DNA from: Flavipsychrobacter stenotrophus | GTDB lineage: Bacteria > Bacteroidota > Bacteroidia > Chitinophagales > Chitinophagaceae | Assembly: GCF_002954265.1 (NCBI RefSeq) | Contig: NZ_PPSL01000001.1 | Coordinates: 682,001 to 746,000 of the forward strand | DNA: 64,000 nucleotides | Reading direction: 5' to 3' | Part shown: positions 8,793 to 17,866 of the stretch, piece after piece | How positions within the stretch are numbered: position 1 is the stretch's first letter | Layout: every line of letters starts with the position of its first letter | Translations under genes and position numbers: made by a program | The notes under the pieces: generated by a model | Database searches by the model: none | Told to the model about the DNA's origin: nothing | What the model saw: only the letters and a program-made list of their open reading frames with translations

Positions 8793-10589
8793 TTACTCAT
8801 CCAGTTTCAGCACCGCTAAAAACGCTTCCTGCGGAACTTCTACATTTCCGAACTGGCGCATACGCTTCTTACCTTCTTTCTGCTTTTCCAATAGCTTGCG
8901 TTTACGCGAGATATCACCACCATAACACTTGGCGGTAACGTCTTTGCGCATGGCCGAAATGGTTTCGCGGGCTACTATCTTGGCGCCTATGGCAGCCTGT
9001 ATAGCTATCACAAACTGTTGCTTTGGCAGCAGGTCTTTCAGTTTGTTACACAACTTGCGGCCAAAATCGTTGGCGCGGCTGCGGTGTATCAATGCGCTCA
9101 ATGCATCCAATGGTTCGCCATTCAACAGTATATCCATCTTGCAGATATCGCTCTCGCGATAGTCGAGTGGGGTATAGTCGAATGACGCATAACCACGGGT
9201 ACATGATTTCAGCCTGTCATAAAAATCGAATACGATCTCTGTAAGTGGCAGGTCGAATATCAGTTCCACACGGGTTGGGGTGAGGTAGTTCTGGTTGATA
9301 AGTACGCCACGCTTGCCCAGACAAAGGCTCATGATGTTGCCTATATAGTCGGGAAGGGTAATGATCTGCGCACGGATAAATGGTTCTTCAATACGGTCAA
9401 TGCTGCTTGGGTCGGGCATTTCCGTAGGGTTGTTTACCGTCAGGCGCTTCAACTTGTCTTTTGTTTTGTAGGCAAAGAAGCTAACGTTGGGAACTGTGGT
9501 GATAACCGTCTGGTTAAACTCGCGCTCCAAACGCTCCTGTATGATCTCCATATGGAGCATACCCAGGAAGCCGCAACGGAAACCAAAACCCAGTGCCTGC
9601 GATGTCTCTGGTTCGTAGGTGAGCGAGGCATCATTCAGCTGCAGTTTTTCCATACAGTCGCGCAGGTCTTCAAAATCGTCTGTCTCTACCGGGAATATAC
9701 CGGCAAATACCATTGGCTTTACTTCCTGGAAACCACGAACGATATCGGTTGTTGGGTTGGCAATAGTAGTAATCGTATCACCCACTTTTACGTCGCGGGC
9801 GGTTTTTATACCGGTAATGATATAACCCACATTACCTACAGATACCTCTTGCTTGGGCGTAAGGGCCAGTTTCATAACGCCAATTTCATCGGCATTATAT
9901 TCTGCATCTGTGTGTATGAAACGGATCTTATCATTCTTACGGAGCGTACCATTAAATACCCTGAAGTACGCAATGATACCACGGAACGAATTAAATACAG
10001 AGTCAAATATTACCGCCTGCAATGGTGCCGCGGGATCGCCCTTTGGGGCAGGTATGCGTGCAATTACAGCAGCCAGAATCTCTTCAATACCAATACCAGA
10101 TTTTCCGCTTGCCAGCAGTATTTCTTCAGGCTTGCAGCCTATAAGTTCTACTATCTGGTCAGTAACTTCAGGAATCATTGCACCATCCATATCGATCTTA
10201 TTGATCACCGGAATGATCTCCAGATCATTGTCGAGCGCCAGGTAGAGATTAGATATAGTTTGTGCCTGTATACCCTGAGATGCATCTACCAGCAGCAGCG
10301 CACCTTCGCAGGCTGCCAGTGCACGGGAAACTTCGTAAGAAAAGTCAACGTGACCGGGAGTATCAATGAGGTTAAGCGTGTACTTAGTACCATTCAGCTC
10401 ATAGTCCATCTGTATGGCATGACTCTTAATGGTAATTCCCTTTTCACGTTCCAGGTCCATATCATCCAGTACCTGCGCCTGCATGTCGCGCGAGGTAATG
10501 GTTTTTGTAAATTCCAAAAGACGATCGGCCAGGGTGCTTTTACCATGGTCAATATGGGCTATTATACAGAAATTTCGAATGTTTTGCAT
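8793..10589 (-). CDS. lepA: Elongation factor 4 (LepA), back-translocating GTPase
   Basis: A 598-residue translational GTPase with the full EF-4 layout. G1 AHIDHGKST is at residues 10-18. The segment [14 protein letters not shown] is the LepA-specific switch I, DTPGH is G3 and NKID is G4. The LepA C-terminal domain ends with [20 protein letters not shown]. It acts on ribosomes stalled by unfavourable ionic conditions. It is a single-gene unit with its own promoter (-7 TATCTTTG on the minus strand at 10607-10614) and a strong terminator. Confidence 0.97.
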   Translation of the reverse strand: MQNIRNFCIIAHIDHGKSTLADRLLEFTKTITSRDMQAQVLDDMDLEREKGITIKSHAIQMDYELNGTKYTLNLIDTPGHVDFSYEVSRALAACEGALLLVDASQGIQAQTISNLYLALDNDLEIIPVINKIDMDGAMIPEVTDQIVELIGCKPEEILLASGKSGIGIEEILAAVIARIPAPKGDPAAPLQAVIFDSVFNSFRGIIAYFRVFNGTLRKNDKIRFIHTDAEYNADEIGVMKLALTPKQEVSVGNVGYIITGIKTARDVKVGDTITTIANPTTDIVRGFQEVKPMVFAGIFPVETDDFEDLRDCMEKLQLNDASLTYEPETSQALGFGFRCGFLGMLHMEIIQERLEREFNQTVITTVPNVSFFAYKTKDKLKRLTVNNPTEMPDPSSIDRIEEPFIRAQIITLPDYIGNIMSLCLGKRGVLINQNYLTPTRVELIFDLPLTEIVFDFYDRLKSCTRGYASFDYTPLDYRESDICKMDILLNGEPLDALSALIHRSRANDFGRKLCNKLKDLLPKQQFVIAIQAAIGAKIVARETISAMRKDVTAKCYGGDISRKRKLLEKQKEGKKRMRQFGNVEVPQEAFLAVLKLDE

Positions 10590-10606
10590 ATGTTTCTAAG
10601 AGGGCG

Positions 10607-10614
10607 CAAAGATA
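10607..10614 (-). promoter_or_regulatory. -7 promoter element of lepA (TATCTTTG)
   Basis: A perfect TAnnTTTG element on the minus strand, 18 bp before the lepA start codon. Confidence 0.5.
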
Positions 10615-10816
10615 CTATATTAATGCCTTAATACCACCTGCACTATTTCCTTGCTCGATTGTTGTTCAATTGTAATGATTTGTTAGCATTCGGGAAATAT
10701 TTTCATTTTTTTATCTGATTATCAACATTTTCATACATTTGGCGTTGGACTGCACTAATTATATTTATTAATAGTGCCATTTATATTTTATCACCGTAAA
10801 ATTACATGTTGCTACA

Positions 10817-10824
10817 TACATTTG
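10817..10824 (+). promoter_or_regulatory. -7 promoter element TACATTTG
   Basis: A TAnnTTTG match whose expected transcription start (~10830) lies beyond the first two in-frame start candidates. It therefore supports the MarR start at 10852, which also has a GGAGG sequence at 10836-10840. Confidence 0.5.
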
Positions 10825-10851
10825 TATATGAGATTGGAGGATGCACTGAAG

Positions 10852-11283
10852 ATGACAAAGTTTGAAAGCGAAAAACATAAGGCAACATTGAATTTGTTGT
10901 ACAGCACCTATTGGCTGAAAGACCGCATGAGTGCGGCTATGAAAGAGAACGGAATTACAGCAGAGCAGTTTAATGTGCTGCGTATACTGAAGGGAATGCA
11001 CCCGAAGGATATGTGTGTAAAAGATATTGGCAGCAGAATGATCGAAAAAAGTTCTAATGTCCCGCGTATCATAGATAAATTACTTTTAAAGAAGTTAGTA
11101 GAACGACACCCCTCAGCAGAAGATAAGCGCGAGACCATGGTCTCATTAACTGAAACCGGAATTGACCTATTGCAAAAGGCAAATGTGGCAATGGCAGCAG
11201 CACATAATAGTAAGATCGGTATTACAGAAGATGAAGCTATGCAACTGAATGCCTTACTAGAAAAATTGCGGATGGTCGACTAA
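10852..11283 (+). CDS. MarR family transcriptional regulator
   Basis: A 143-residue winged-helix protein. The recognition region VKDIGSRMIEKSSNVPRIID is followed by the wing motif with the conserved D-x-R (SAEDKRETMVSLTETG). MarR proteins are dimeric repressors released by small ligands or oxidation. The start at 10852 follows a good GGAGG ribosome-binding site. Longer in-frame starts lie before the likely transcription start. It stands alone: lepA is divergent and the next gene is convergent 5 bp away, so the targets are not obvious. Confidence 0.85.
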   Translation: MTKFESEKHKATLNLLYSTYWLKDRMSAAMKENGITAEQFNVLRILKGMHPKDMCVKDIGSRMIEKSSNVPRIIDKLLLKKLVERHPSAEDKRETMVSLTETGIDLLQKANVAMAAAHNSKIGITEDEAMQLNALLEKLRMVD

Positions 11284-11288
11284 AGAGA

Positions 11289-12299
11289 TCACCGGCCCAT
11301 AATTCTGTTAAGAAAAAGGCTGATGACATGCTTATCCCAACCACAAAATCTGCCCCGCTGAATAATAACATCATTTGACGCTTTTGGTTGCAAATAGTAA
11401 TAGAAGGAAAAACGCGGGTCTGGTAACAGACCTGCTGTCATTTCACCAAAGCGGAGATCATTGAACACGAGGGTGTCATTATACCTGTTCGCTACATAAT
11501 ACCCTTGTGAAAACCGTTTGAGTTTTGCTAATTCGGTAGTATCGGCAACTCCATTGAATAGCTCATCCTTCTTAGCAACAAACCTGTACTGAATATCTTC
11601 CTTCCTGTCAAGAACCGACCTATAGCCAATATAAAAACCTGAATCGCTCTGTGCGACCACGTACCAGAGAATATTGTTTAGGGCAGTTGGCGTGGTGAAG
11701 TAACGATCTATGTGCATATTCTGCTTCACAAAACCGGCTTCAATTTTACGATCTACATATAATTTGTGGTAGACGGAGTTGAGGATATAAAGCGAACTGA
11801 TTCCCAATGCCGCCATAATTATCTTATTGCGCACCGGACTGGTTTGTTTTAGCAGGATCAATGCGACCATTGCAATTACCGGCCAAATGCTGAAAAGAGG
11901 GTCGAGTACAAAAAAAGTATTTAAGGAAACCCGGTAGTGGCTGAAAGGCTCGAACAAGCCGGTACCGTAGACATTAAATATGTCGAGAAACAGATGCATG
12001 AATATCTGTACGCCCCATATGAACATCCAGCTGTTGAAACTAATGGCCTGTTTACTGAATAGCCTTTTTGAAGCCCATGCCAAAAGTGGGGAAATAAGTA
12101 ACATAAAAAGTATAGAATGGGTAAATCCGCGGTGGGCCAACAAGTCAGATGCCACAGTCATCCAGGATGATGTAACACAATCGATATCGGGAATGCTTTG
12201 CGCCAACGCCCCAATAACCATAGCTTTTTTACCTAGCCGCTTACCTGCAACCAGCTCGCCTATACAGGCGCCAACAGCTATGTGGGTCAATGAATCCAT
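11289..12299 (-). CDS. YdjM-family membrane-bound metal-dependent hydrolase
   Basis: A 336-residue membrane protein. The N-terminal motifs MDSLTHIAVGACIGE, SIPDIDC and LLAHRGFTHSILF are the His/Asp signature of the YdjM/DUF457 family, which also contains LexA-regulated inner-membrane proteins. About four hydrophobic segments follow to residue ~180. The C-terminal ~150 residues are soluble, an arrangement common in Bacteroidota copies. The substrate is unknown. Confidence 0.85.
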   Translation of the reverse strand: MDSLTHIAVGACIGELVAGKRLGKKAMVIGALAQSIPDIDCVTSSWMTVASDLLAHRGFTHSILFMLLISPLLAWASKRLFSKQAISFNSWMFIWGVQIFMHLFLDIFNVYGTGLFEPFSHYRVSLNTFFVLDPLFSIWPVIAMVALILLKQTSPVRNKIIMAALGISSLYILNSVYHKLYVDRKIEAGFVKQNMHIDRYFTTPTALNNILWYVVAQSDSGFYIGYRSVLDRKEDIQYRFVAKKDELFNGVADTTELAKLKRFSQGYYVANRYNDTLVFNDLRFGEMTAGLLPDPRFSFYYYLQPKASNDVIIQRGRFCGWDKHVISLFLNRIMGR

Positions 12300-12623
12300 T
12301 CTATTTCAGGCGTTAAAGAAACAACAGTTTTTTGTAAGGTTTGATATCGCAGCAATATCAAATTTTATTATGCTTTAAGCTTGCCTGTCGATAGCCACTC
12401 CGCACCAAAAATTTTGTATTGAAAGTGCAGGAGCAAGGGTGCCCATTTTATGCAGATAACCACCTACCGCAGTATTTCGGTAGAAAAAGCCGAAATAATG
12501 GGGTACTCCTCCTTCAAAAGGAGGAGAGTGTATAATGTAACTCCCATCTTGATTTACACTGGCATGGTTTTATTTATCTCTTTATCCGAAACATATTCAA
12601 TCAAAAAACAAAAATCAAACAAC
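12300..12623. other. Gene-free stretch with two symmetric sites
   Basis: An intergenic region between divergent genes. TTTGATAT and ATATCAAA form an 8-bp inverted repeat at 12340-12362, upstream of the YdjM-type gene and possibly an operator. CTCCTCCTT and AAGGAGGAG form a 9-bp hairpin with a 3-base loop at 12506-12526. No reading frame here looks coding; the in-frame extension of the YtxH-like gene back to 12450 has no family resemblance. Confidence 0.5.
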
Positions 12624-12923
12624 ATGAAAGCCTGGAAAATTTTGACCGGAGTAGCAATAGGAGCGGGAATCGCTTATTTGTACAACACAGAAAAAGGTGA
12701 AGACCTGCGTGCGGATATTGCTGACAACCTGAAGCAATTGAAGAAGAAAATGGATAAGATGGCCGGCACTGCTGCAACAGAATTGGCTGATGCCAAGAAG
12801 TTGATGAGCAAACAAATTGAAGGCCTGAGCGACGAAGCCCGTGAAAAGATCATGGACCTCTTGGAAGAAGGAACTGAGCAGGCTAAGAAAGGCAAAAATG
12901 CAGTAAACAGAATGATGGCTTAG
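12624..12923 (+). CDS. YtxH-like small protein
   Basis: A 99-residue protein. A short hydrophobic/glycine-rich N-terminus (ILTGVAIGAGIAYLYNTEKGEDLR) is followed by a long Lys/Glu-rich amphipathic helix or coiled coil. This is the pattern of YtxH-domain proteins, which are often linked to envelope or general stress. The ATG at 12624 is preferred because the family signature begins right there. It ends before a strong terminator, so it is monocistronic. Confidence 0.75.
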   Translation: MKAWKILTGVAIGAGIAYLYNTEKGEDLRADIADNLKQLKKKMDKMAGTAATELADAKKLMSKQIEGLSDEAREKIMDLLEEGTEQAKKGKNAVNRMMA

Positions 12924-12998
12924 TTTAAGTGAAAACTTAAATTTTAAAAGTAAAAAGTGTGTAACGTAATAATACACGTAATTTTTTTACATAGTGGT

Positions 12999-13033
12999 GC
13001 GGTCCCGGTCTATTGGTCGGGGCCGCTTTTTTT
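12999..13033 (+). terminator. Rho-independent terminator
   Basis: GCGGTCCCGGTC, loop TATT, GGTCGGGGCCGC (12-bp stem with G·U pairs), followed by seven T. It ends the YtxH-like transcript. Confidence 0.85.
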
Positions 13034-13181
13034 AACTATCAACCCAGAGTAACATCAGAATTGTCAAATTGAAATTGGGTGAAATTCTGTGGTATTTATT
13101 GAATAAGTGCCAAATTGTTAGACACCTTTGCTATATTGCTAGTCCTTGTTTTATAAAAGGACTAAAACAATAGCATTATAA

Positions 13182-15692
13182 ATGAAAAAGTATGTGATCG
13201 CATCACTTTTTGTGTGCATAGCTGTGTCGGCTGTCGCCAAGAAGAAACATAAAGGAGCTACACCTCCGCCTGCAGCAAAATCTGCCGATAGCACCGCATC
13301 TGCAGCAGGGTCAAAAAAAGGACCAAAACCTTATGACAAGGTAATTACAGATAAAGCTGTAACAAAGAAAGGACTGTTCAACGTGCACAAAGTTGAGGAT
13401 AAGTGGTACTTCGAAATACCCGATTCTTTGCTGAAAAGAGAAATGATCGTTACTACCCGCTATACTAAAACTGCTGGTGGTGGCGGTGTATATGCCGGTG
13501 AAATGGAAAATCAGCAGACGATATTGTGGGAAAGAGGCCCCAATAAAAATGTTTTGCTGCGCGTTGTGACAGTAATTGGTGTAGCGGATTCTACAAGTGA
13601 CATCTACAAAGCAGTAACCAATTCCAACCTTAATCCTATTGCGGAATCTTTCGATATAAAGGCTTACGGTAAAGATTCATCGGTAGTTATTGATGTATCT
13701 GATTACTTTAAGGGCGACAACCAGCCTATAAGCCTGGGTGCATATACTAAGAAGCGTTTTAACCTGGGTGGCCAGATAGGCGACAGGTCGTACATTCAGA
13801 GTATCAATTCTTACCCAATTAACACGGAGGTAAGGGTAGTACGCACTTTCGGGTCTACACCTTCTTTCGGCCCATCGGCACCGTCACCAATTCCATCTAC
13901 TACTTTCCCTGCAGCCTATGCTACAGGAGCGGTAACATTGGAAATGAACAACTCTTTCATCCTTTTACCTAAAGTGCCCATGGCCAGGCGTTCTTACGAC
14001 TCCCGCGTTGGTTTCTTTGCCGATGATTTTGTTGAATTTGGAGATAATCAGCAGAAAGCGGAAAACAATGTGTTCATCTGCCGCTGGAGATTGGAAGCTA
14101 AGGATGAAGACATGGTCAAATGGAAGAACGGGGAACTGGTAGAGCCAAAGAAACCAATCGTTTATTATATAGACCCGGCTACACCGAAGAAATGGAGACC
14201 ATACCTTATTGCCGGTATCAATGACTGGCAGAAGGCGTTTGAGCAGGCGGGCTTTAAAAATGCAATTATGGGTAAGGAGTGGGATCCAAAAGATTCTACC
14301 AGCAACCTGGAAGATGCCCGTTTCTCTGTGTTGCGTTACCTGCCGAGTGAGGTGGCCAATGCTTATGGTCCTAATGTACATGATCCGCGTTCGGGTGAGA
14401 TCATTGAAAGCCACATAGGCTGGTACCATAATGTAATGAAGCTGGTACATGACTGGTATATGATACAGGCAGCAGCGGTAGATCCGAAGGCCCGTAAAAT
14501 GGAATTTGATGACGAACTGATGGGACAATTGATCCGTTTTGTATCATCACATGAAGTAGGACATACATTGGGATTAAGGCATAACATGGGTAGCAGCAGC
14601 CGAACGCCGGTAGAAAAACTTCGTGATAAGGATTGGGTAACTGCTCATGGTCATACTGCTTCTATAATGGACTATGCCCGTTTCAACTATGTGGCACAGC
14701 CGGAAGATAACATGCCGGAGACCAACATGTTTCCGCGCATAGGTGATTATGATAAGTGGGCCATACAGTGGGGCTATAAATCATCATTTGCCGCTAACGA
14801 AAAGGAAGATCAGAAGATAACCAACAAGTGGATAGTAGACAGCCTGAAGGTTAATCCGAGATTGTGGTTCGGTACAGAAAGTAATCCATTTGATCCGCGT
14901 TCACAGACAGAAGACCTAGGTGACAACAGCATGAAGGCCAGCGAATACGGCCTTCGTAATCTGAAGCGCATTATTGTGCAGCTGCCTGAGTGGACCAAGG
15001 AAGAAGCAGACAGGTATGAGAACCTGAGGGATGTGTATAGTGCATTGGTAGGGCAGTATGGCCGCTACATGGGTCATGTATTGAAGAATGTAGGTGGTGT
15101 GTATGAGACACCAAAGAGCATAGAGCAAAAGGACGAAGAGGTATATGAACCTACACCAACTGCGATCCAAAAAGAGGCTGTAACCTTCCTCAATAAGCAA
15201 TGCTTTGAAACACCAAGCTGGTTGTTGAATAAGGAGATCCTGAATAAAATAAGCAATCCGGTAGCATCTGAGTCGGTAAGCAATGTACAGGTAGCTATTT
15301 TGAATAACCTGCTATCGGTAGGCCGAATGAACCGTATGGCAGTTACCAGCAATCGCTTTGGTGATAAGAAGACCTATACTGTAGACGTAATGATGGAAGA
15401 CTTGAAGAAAGGTGTGTGGAGTGAACTGACATCACATAAACCGATCGACGGTCTTCGCCGTAACCTGCAGAAGGCTTATGTTGATGCCCTGATCGGTATC
15501 ATTAATCCTGCTCCCGGCCAGTCGCCAACACTCGTGCGCAATAATGATGCGGTATCTGTAGCGCGAGCGCAGCTGGTTGTACTTAAAACACAATCTGCCG
15601 CAGCAGCAAATGGTATGGGAGATAAGATGAGCAAATATCATCTTCAGGACATTGCTGCCCGAATTACAAAGGCGCTTGACCCTAAGAGCTAA
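13182..15692 (+). CDS. Secreted zinc-dependent metalloprotease (DUF5117/DUF5118 type)
   Basis: An 836-residue exported protein: signal peptide (MKKYVIASLFVCIAVSAVAKK), then a low-complexity Pro/Ala/Lys/Ser linker. The N-terminal β-rich region follows, with the DUF5118/DUF5117 features KKGLFNVHKVEDKWYFEIPD and TRYTKTAGG. The metzincin zinc site HEVGHTLGLRH is at residues 457-467 (H457, E458, H461, H467), with a SIMDYARFNYVAQ Met-turn-like segment downstream. Such proteins are common in Bacteroidota, and their substrates are not established. It is single-gene, with its own terminator. Confidence 0.92.
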   Translation: MKKYVIASLFVCIAVSAVAKKKHKGATPPPAAKSADSTASAAGSKKGPKPYDKVITDKAVTKKGLFNVHKVEDKWYFEIPDSLLKREMIVTTRYTKTAGGGGVYAGEMENQQTILWERGPNKNVLLRVVTVIGVADSTSDIYKAVTNSNLNPIAESFDIKAYGKDSSVVIDVSDYFKGDNQPISLGAYTKKRFNLGGQIGDRSYIQSINSYPINTEVRVVRTFGSTPSFGPSAPSPIPSTTFPAAYATGAVTLEMNNSFILLPKVPMARRSYDSRVGFFADDFVEFGDNQQKAENNVFICRWRLEAKDEDMVKWKNGELVEPKKPIVYYIDPATPKKWRPYLIAGINDWQKAFEQAGFKNAIMGKEWDPKDSTSNLEDARFSVLRYLPSEVANAYGPNVHDPRSGEIIESHIGWYHNVMKLVHDWYMIQAAAVDPKARKMEFDDELMGQLIRFVSSHEVGHTLGLRHNMGSSSRTPVEKLRDKDWVTAHGHTASIMDYARFNYVAQPEDNMPETNMFPRIGDYDKWAIQWGYKSSFAANEKEDQKITNKWIVDSLKVNPRLWFGTESNPFDPRSQTEDLGDNSMKASEYGLRNLKRIIVQLPEWTKEEADRYENLRDVYSALVGQYGRYMGHVLKNVGGVYETPKSIEQKDEEVYEPTPTAIQKEAVTFLNKQCFETPSWLLNKEILNKISNPVASESVSNVQVAILNNLLSVGRMNRMAVTSNRFGDKKTYTVDVMMEDLKKGVWSELTSHKPIDGLRRNLQKAYVDALIGIINPAPGQSPTLVRNNDAVSVARAQLVVLKTQSAAAANGMGDKMSKYHLQDIAARITKALDPKS

Positions 15693-15713
15693 GACCTCTA
15701 TTGGTAATTTACT

Positions 15714-15754
15714 AAACAGTAAGCCCTCGCTTGTCGGTGGCTTACTGTTTTAAC
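15714..15754 (+). terminator. Rho-independent terminator
   Basis: AAACAGTAAGCC (15714-15725) pairs perfectly with GGCTTACTGTTT (15739-15750), followed by a short T/A tract. It lies 21 bp after the metalloprotease stop. Confidence 0.75.
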
Positions 15755-15788
15755 ATGATTATTGTACATTTATAAAAACTTAACTGCT

Positions 15789-16079
15789 ATGATAGAAATT
15801 ATTGTGCTCATTTTTTTGAGCCGAAACATAGGTTACCTTGCTCAGGATAAAGGTTTGAAGCCGGGATTATGGAAGTTTTATGTGGTATTGGCATGGATAC
15901 TTACTGAGTTTTCGGTAGCGGTTGTTGGTGGAATGCTACAGTTGGAAATAGTTCCAATTCTCCTGATCGCTTATCCGCTTGCTTTTGTTTCTTATCTGAT
16001 CCTCAAAACGATGTTGAAACGTATGCCGGACAAAGACGAATGGATCAATGATATCGGGAGTAGCAATGAAGGAATTTAG
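15789..16079 (+). CDS. Small membrane protein, unknown function
   Basis: A 96-residue protein with three hydrophobic segments (IEIIVLIFLS, FYVVLAWILTEFSVAVVGGML and VPILLIAYPLAFVSYLIL) and a charged C-terminal tail. ATG 15789 is preferred to an upstream TTG. No named family was recognised. The next T9SS cargo gene starts 53 bp later on the same strand but may have its own promoter. Confidence 0.6.
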   Translation: MIEIIVLIFLSRNIGYLAQDKGLKPGLWKFYVVLAWILTEFSVAVVGGMLQLEIVPILLIAYPLAFVSYLILKTMLKRMPDKDEWINDIGSSNEGI

Positions 16080-16132
16080 CATTAAAGAGCAATGACTATC
16101 ACCTATTAATTCATTAACTATAAGTCTTTATT

Positions 16133-17806
16133 ATGAAAAAGATATACTTTGTTGTTTTGTTTTGTCTTGTATCCTACAGTGCTTTTTGTACTATTGGGCC
16201 AATAAACGGTACTAATACTATGTGTCATGGAGCTACTTCTGCACTAAGTGATACCACTATTGGCGGCATATGGTCAAGCAGTGATACATTTATAGCGGCT
16301 ATTGATCTGGCAGGTGTCGTATCGACTCCTTATGCAGCCAGCGGCACAGTTACGATCACCTACACGGTGGGGACATCTTTTGTTACTACATCATTTACTG
16401 TCAATCCATTGCCCTATATCGCTAGTGTCAGTCCAACTATTTGTGGCGTGGGAACGACTGTTTCTTTGAGTGCTTCGCCCATTGGTGGAAGCTGGTCAAC
16501 TTCTGTGCCTGCCGTTGCAACAGTTGATCTTTCTGGTCATGCTACTTCCCTAGCAGGAGGGAATACTATCATTTCCTACTCTCTTCCCACCGGCTGCTCC
16601 GATCAGATCAGCATTATCGTTGATAGTAGTCCGGTCATCACCATTACCCATACCGGATTATGTTCCTTAAATGATACTTTGCTGGCGCATGGGGGCTCGG
16701 GTGTGTTTATGTGGACAAAAGCCTCGGGAATTTCATCCGGATTGAGTTGCTCAGTTTGCAATCCGGTTATTGTACACACGTTTGTTACAGATACCCTAAT
16801 CGCGCATGAAACATCTTCCTTTGGCTGTGCAGATTCGGGAATCATTGTGATTAATGGCGACCGTATCTCAGGGAGACTTTTTTATCCATCTCCTGCCCCC
16901 ACAAACACAGAGTCGAAAGTATGGTTAATACATTATAATCCTACCGATAGCAGCATTGCTGCGGTCGACTCTATAACTACTTGTGAGATGGGAGCGGGCT
17001 ATGCCGATTATTTATTTTATAATCAGCCGCCGGGCAATTATCTTGTCAAAGCAAAATTAATTTACGGAAGTGCACCCGGCACAAGCGGTTTTATTCCTAC
17101 TTACGGTTTGTCAACTCCATATTGGGATTCTGCTGAGACTATTATACATACTGCAGGTGCCACAGATGGTTTAACTACTTCTATTACCATGCGTTACGGT
17201 ATCGTTCCTGCGGGCCCGGGCTTTGTAAGTGGTTATGTATATACAGGCGCGGGTAAAAATACTACTACGGAAGTACCTGCCAGCAATATGCTTGTATATC
17301 TTAAAGATGCTACAGGAAAGGTGCTGACCTATACTTATACAGATGCCCTGGGAGTGTATACCTTCAGTGGACTGGCGAGTGGTACATATTATATCTATCC
17401 TCAGGAATTTAGCTATTATACTTCTCAGTCTGCTCCGGTAGTATTGTCTTCGTCGTCTATCTCGGCCACAGCCGTTAACTTTAAGCAACATACTACCTCT
17501 GGCACTATCACGCCATATGCGTGGGCTGCCAGCGTGCCTAATACCAATAATAAGAATCATTTTGAAATCAACCCCAATCCCGCAAATAGTTATTTAAATG
17601 TGGAATGGGATAACCTTGCAGTAGGCGCAGGGACTGTTACGCTCACAGACATTATGGGGAGAGTAGTTTTGACTAGTGCTATCAATATAAATGATAAAAA
17701 CGGCACACTAAAACTGGATCTTGAAGGGCAAAAGGAAGGCATTTACTATATAAATATTACTTCTGCAGCAACAAATTTCAATGAAAAACTAGTCATTGTA
17801 AGGTAG
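16133..17806 (+). CDS. T9SS-exported Ig-like repeat protein
   Basis: A 557-residue secreted protein. The signal peptide (MKKIYFVVLFCLVSYSAFC) is followed by two Ig-like repeats of the type G-x-W-S-S-S-D..A.ID..GVVST (residues ~20-170), then an uncharacterised β domain (~245-345). A carboxypeptidase-regulatory/Cna-B-like domain follows (SGYVYTGAG…YTDALGVYTFSGL, ~365-440). A type A sorting domain closes the protein (INPNPANSYLNVEW … GIYYINITS … EKLVIVR). The last part targets proteins to the type IX system and is removed at the surface. The role is probably structural or adhesive. Confidence 0.88.
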   Translation: MKKIYFVVLFCLVSYSAFCTIGPINGTNTMCHGATSALSDTTIGGIWSSSDTFIAAIDLAGVVSTPYAASGTVTITYTVGTSFVTTSFTVNPLPYIASVSPTICGVGTTVSLSASPIGGSWSTSVPAVATVDLSGHATSLAGGNTIISYSLPTGCSDQISIIVDSSPVITITHTGLCSLNDTLLAHGGSGVFMWTKASGISSGLSCSVCNPVIVHTFVTDTLIAHETSSFGCADSGIIVINGDRISGRLFYPSPAPTNTESKVWLIHYNPTDSSIAAVDSITTCEMGAGYADYLFYNQPPGNYLVKAKLIYGSAPGTSGFIPTYGLSTPYWDSAETIIHTAGATDGLTTSITMRYGIVPAGPGFVSGYVYTGAGKNTTTEVPASNMLVYLKDATGKVLTYTYTDALGVYTFSGLASGTYYIYPQEFSYYTSQSAPVVLSSSSISATAVNFKQHTTSGTITPYAWAASVPNTNNKNHFEINPNPANSYLNVEWDNLAVGAGTVTLTDIMGRVVLTSAININDKNGTLKLDLEGQKEGIYYINITSAATNFNEKLVIVR

Positions 17807-17830
17807 GATTGTAGGGCACAGAATTATAAT

Positions 17831-17865
17831 AAAGAAGGGGTACCAACGGCGCCCCTTCTTTATTA
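17831..17865. terminator. Bidirectional terminator hairpin
   Basis: AAAGAAGGGG pairs with CCCCTTCTTT (17831-17840 and 17852-17861) between convergent genes. The A/T flanks allow it to serve both the T9SS cargo gene and the DPP-IV gene. Confidence 0.7.
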
Positions 17866-17866
17866 A

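Noticed and set aside
9552-10631. 359-codon open frame opposite lepA
   Set aside because: Lies wholly on the reverse of a highly conserved gene; Tyr/Cys/His-rich translation is typical of a shadow frame.
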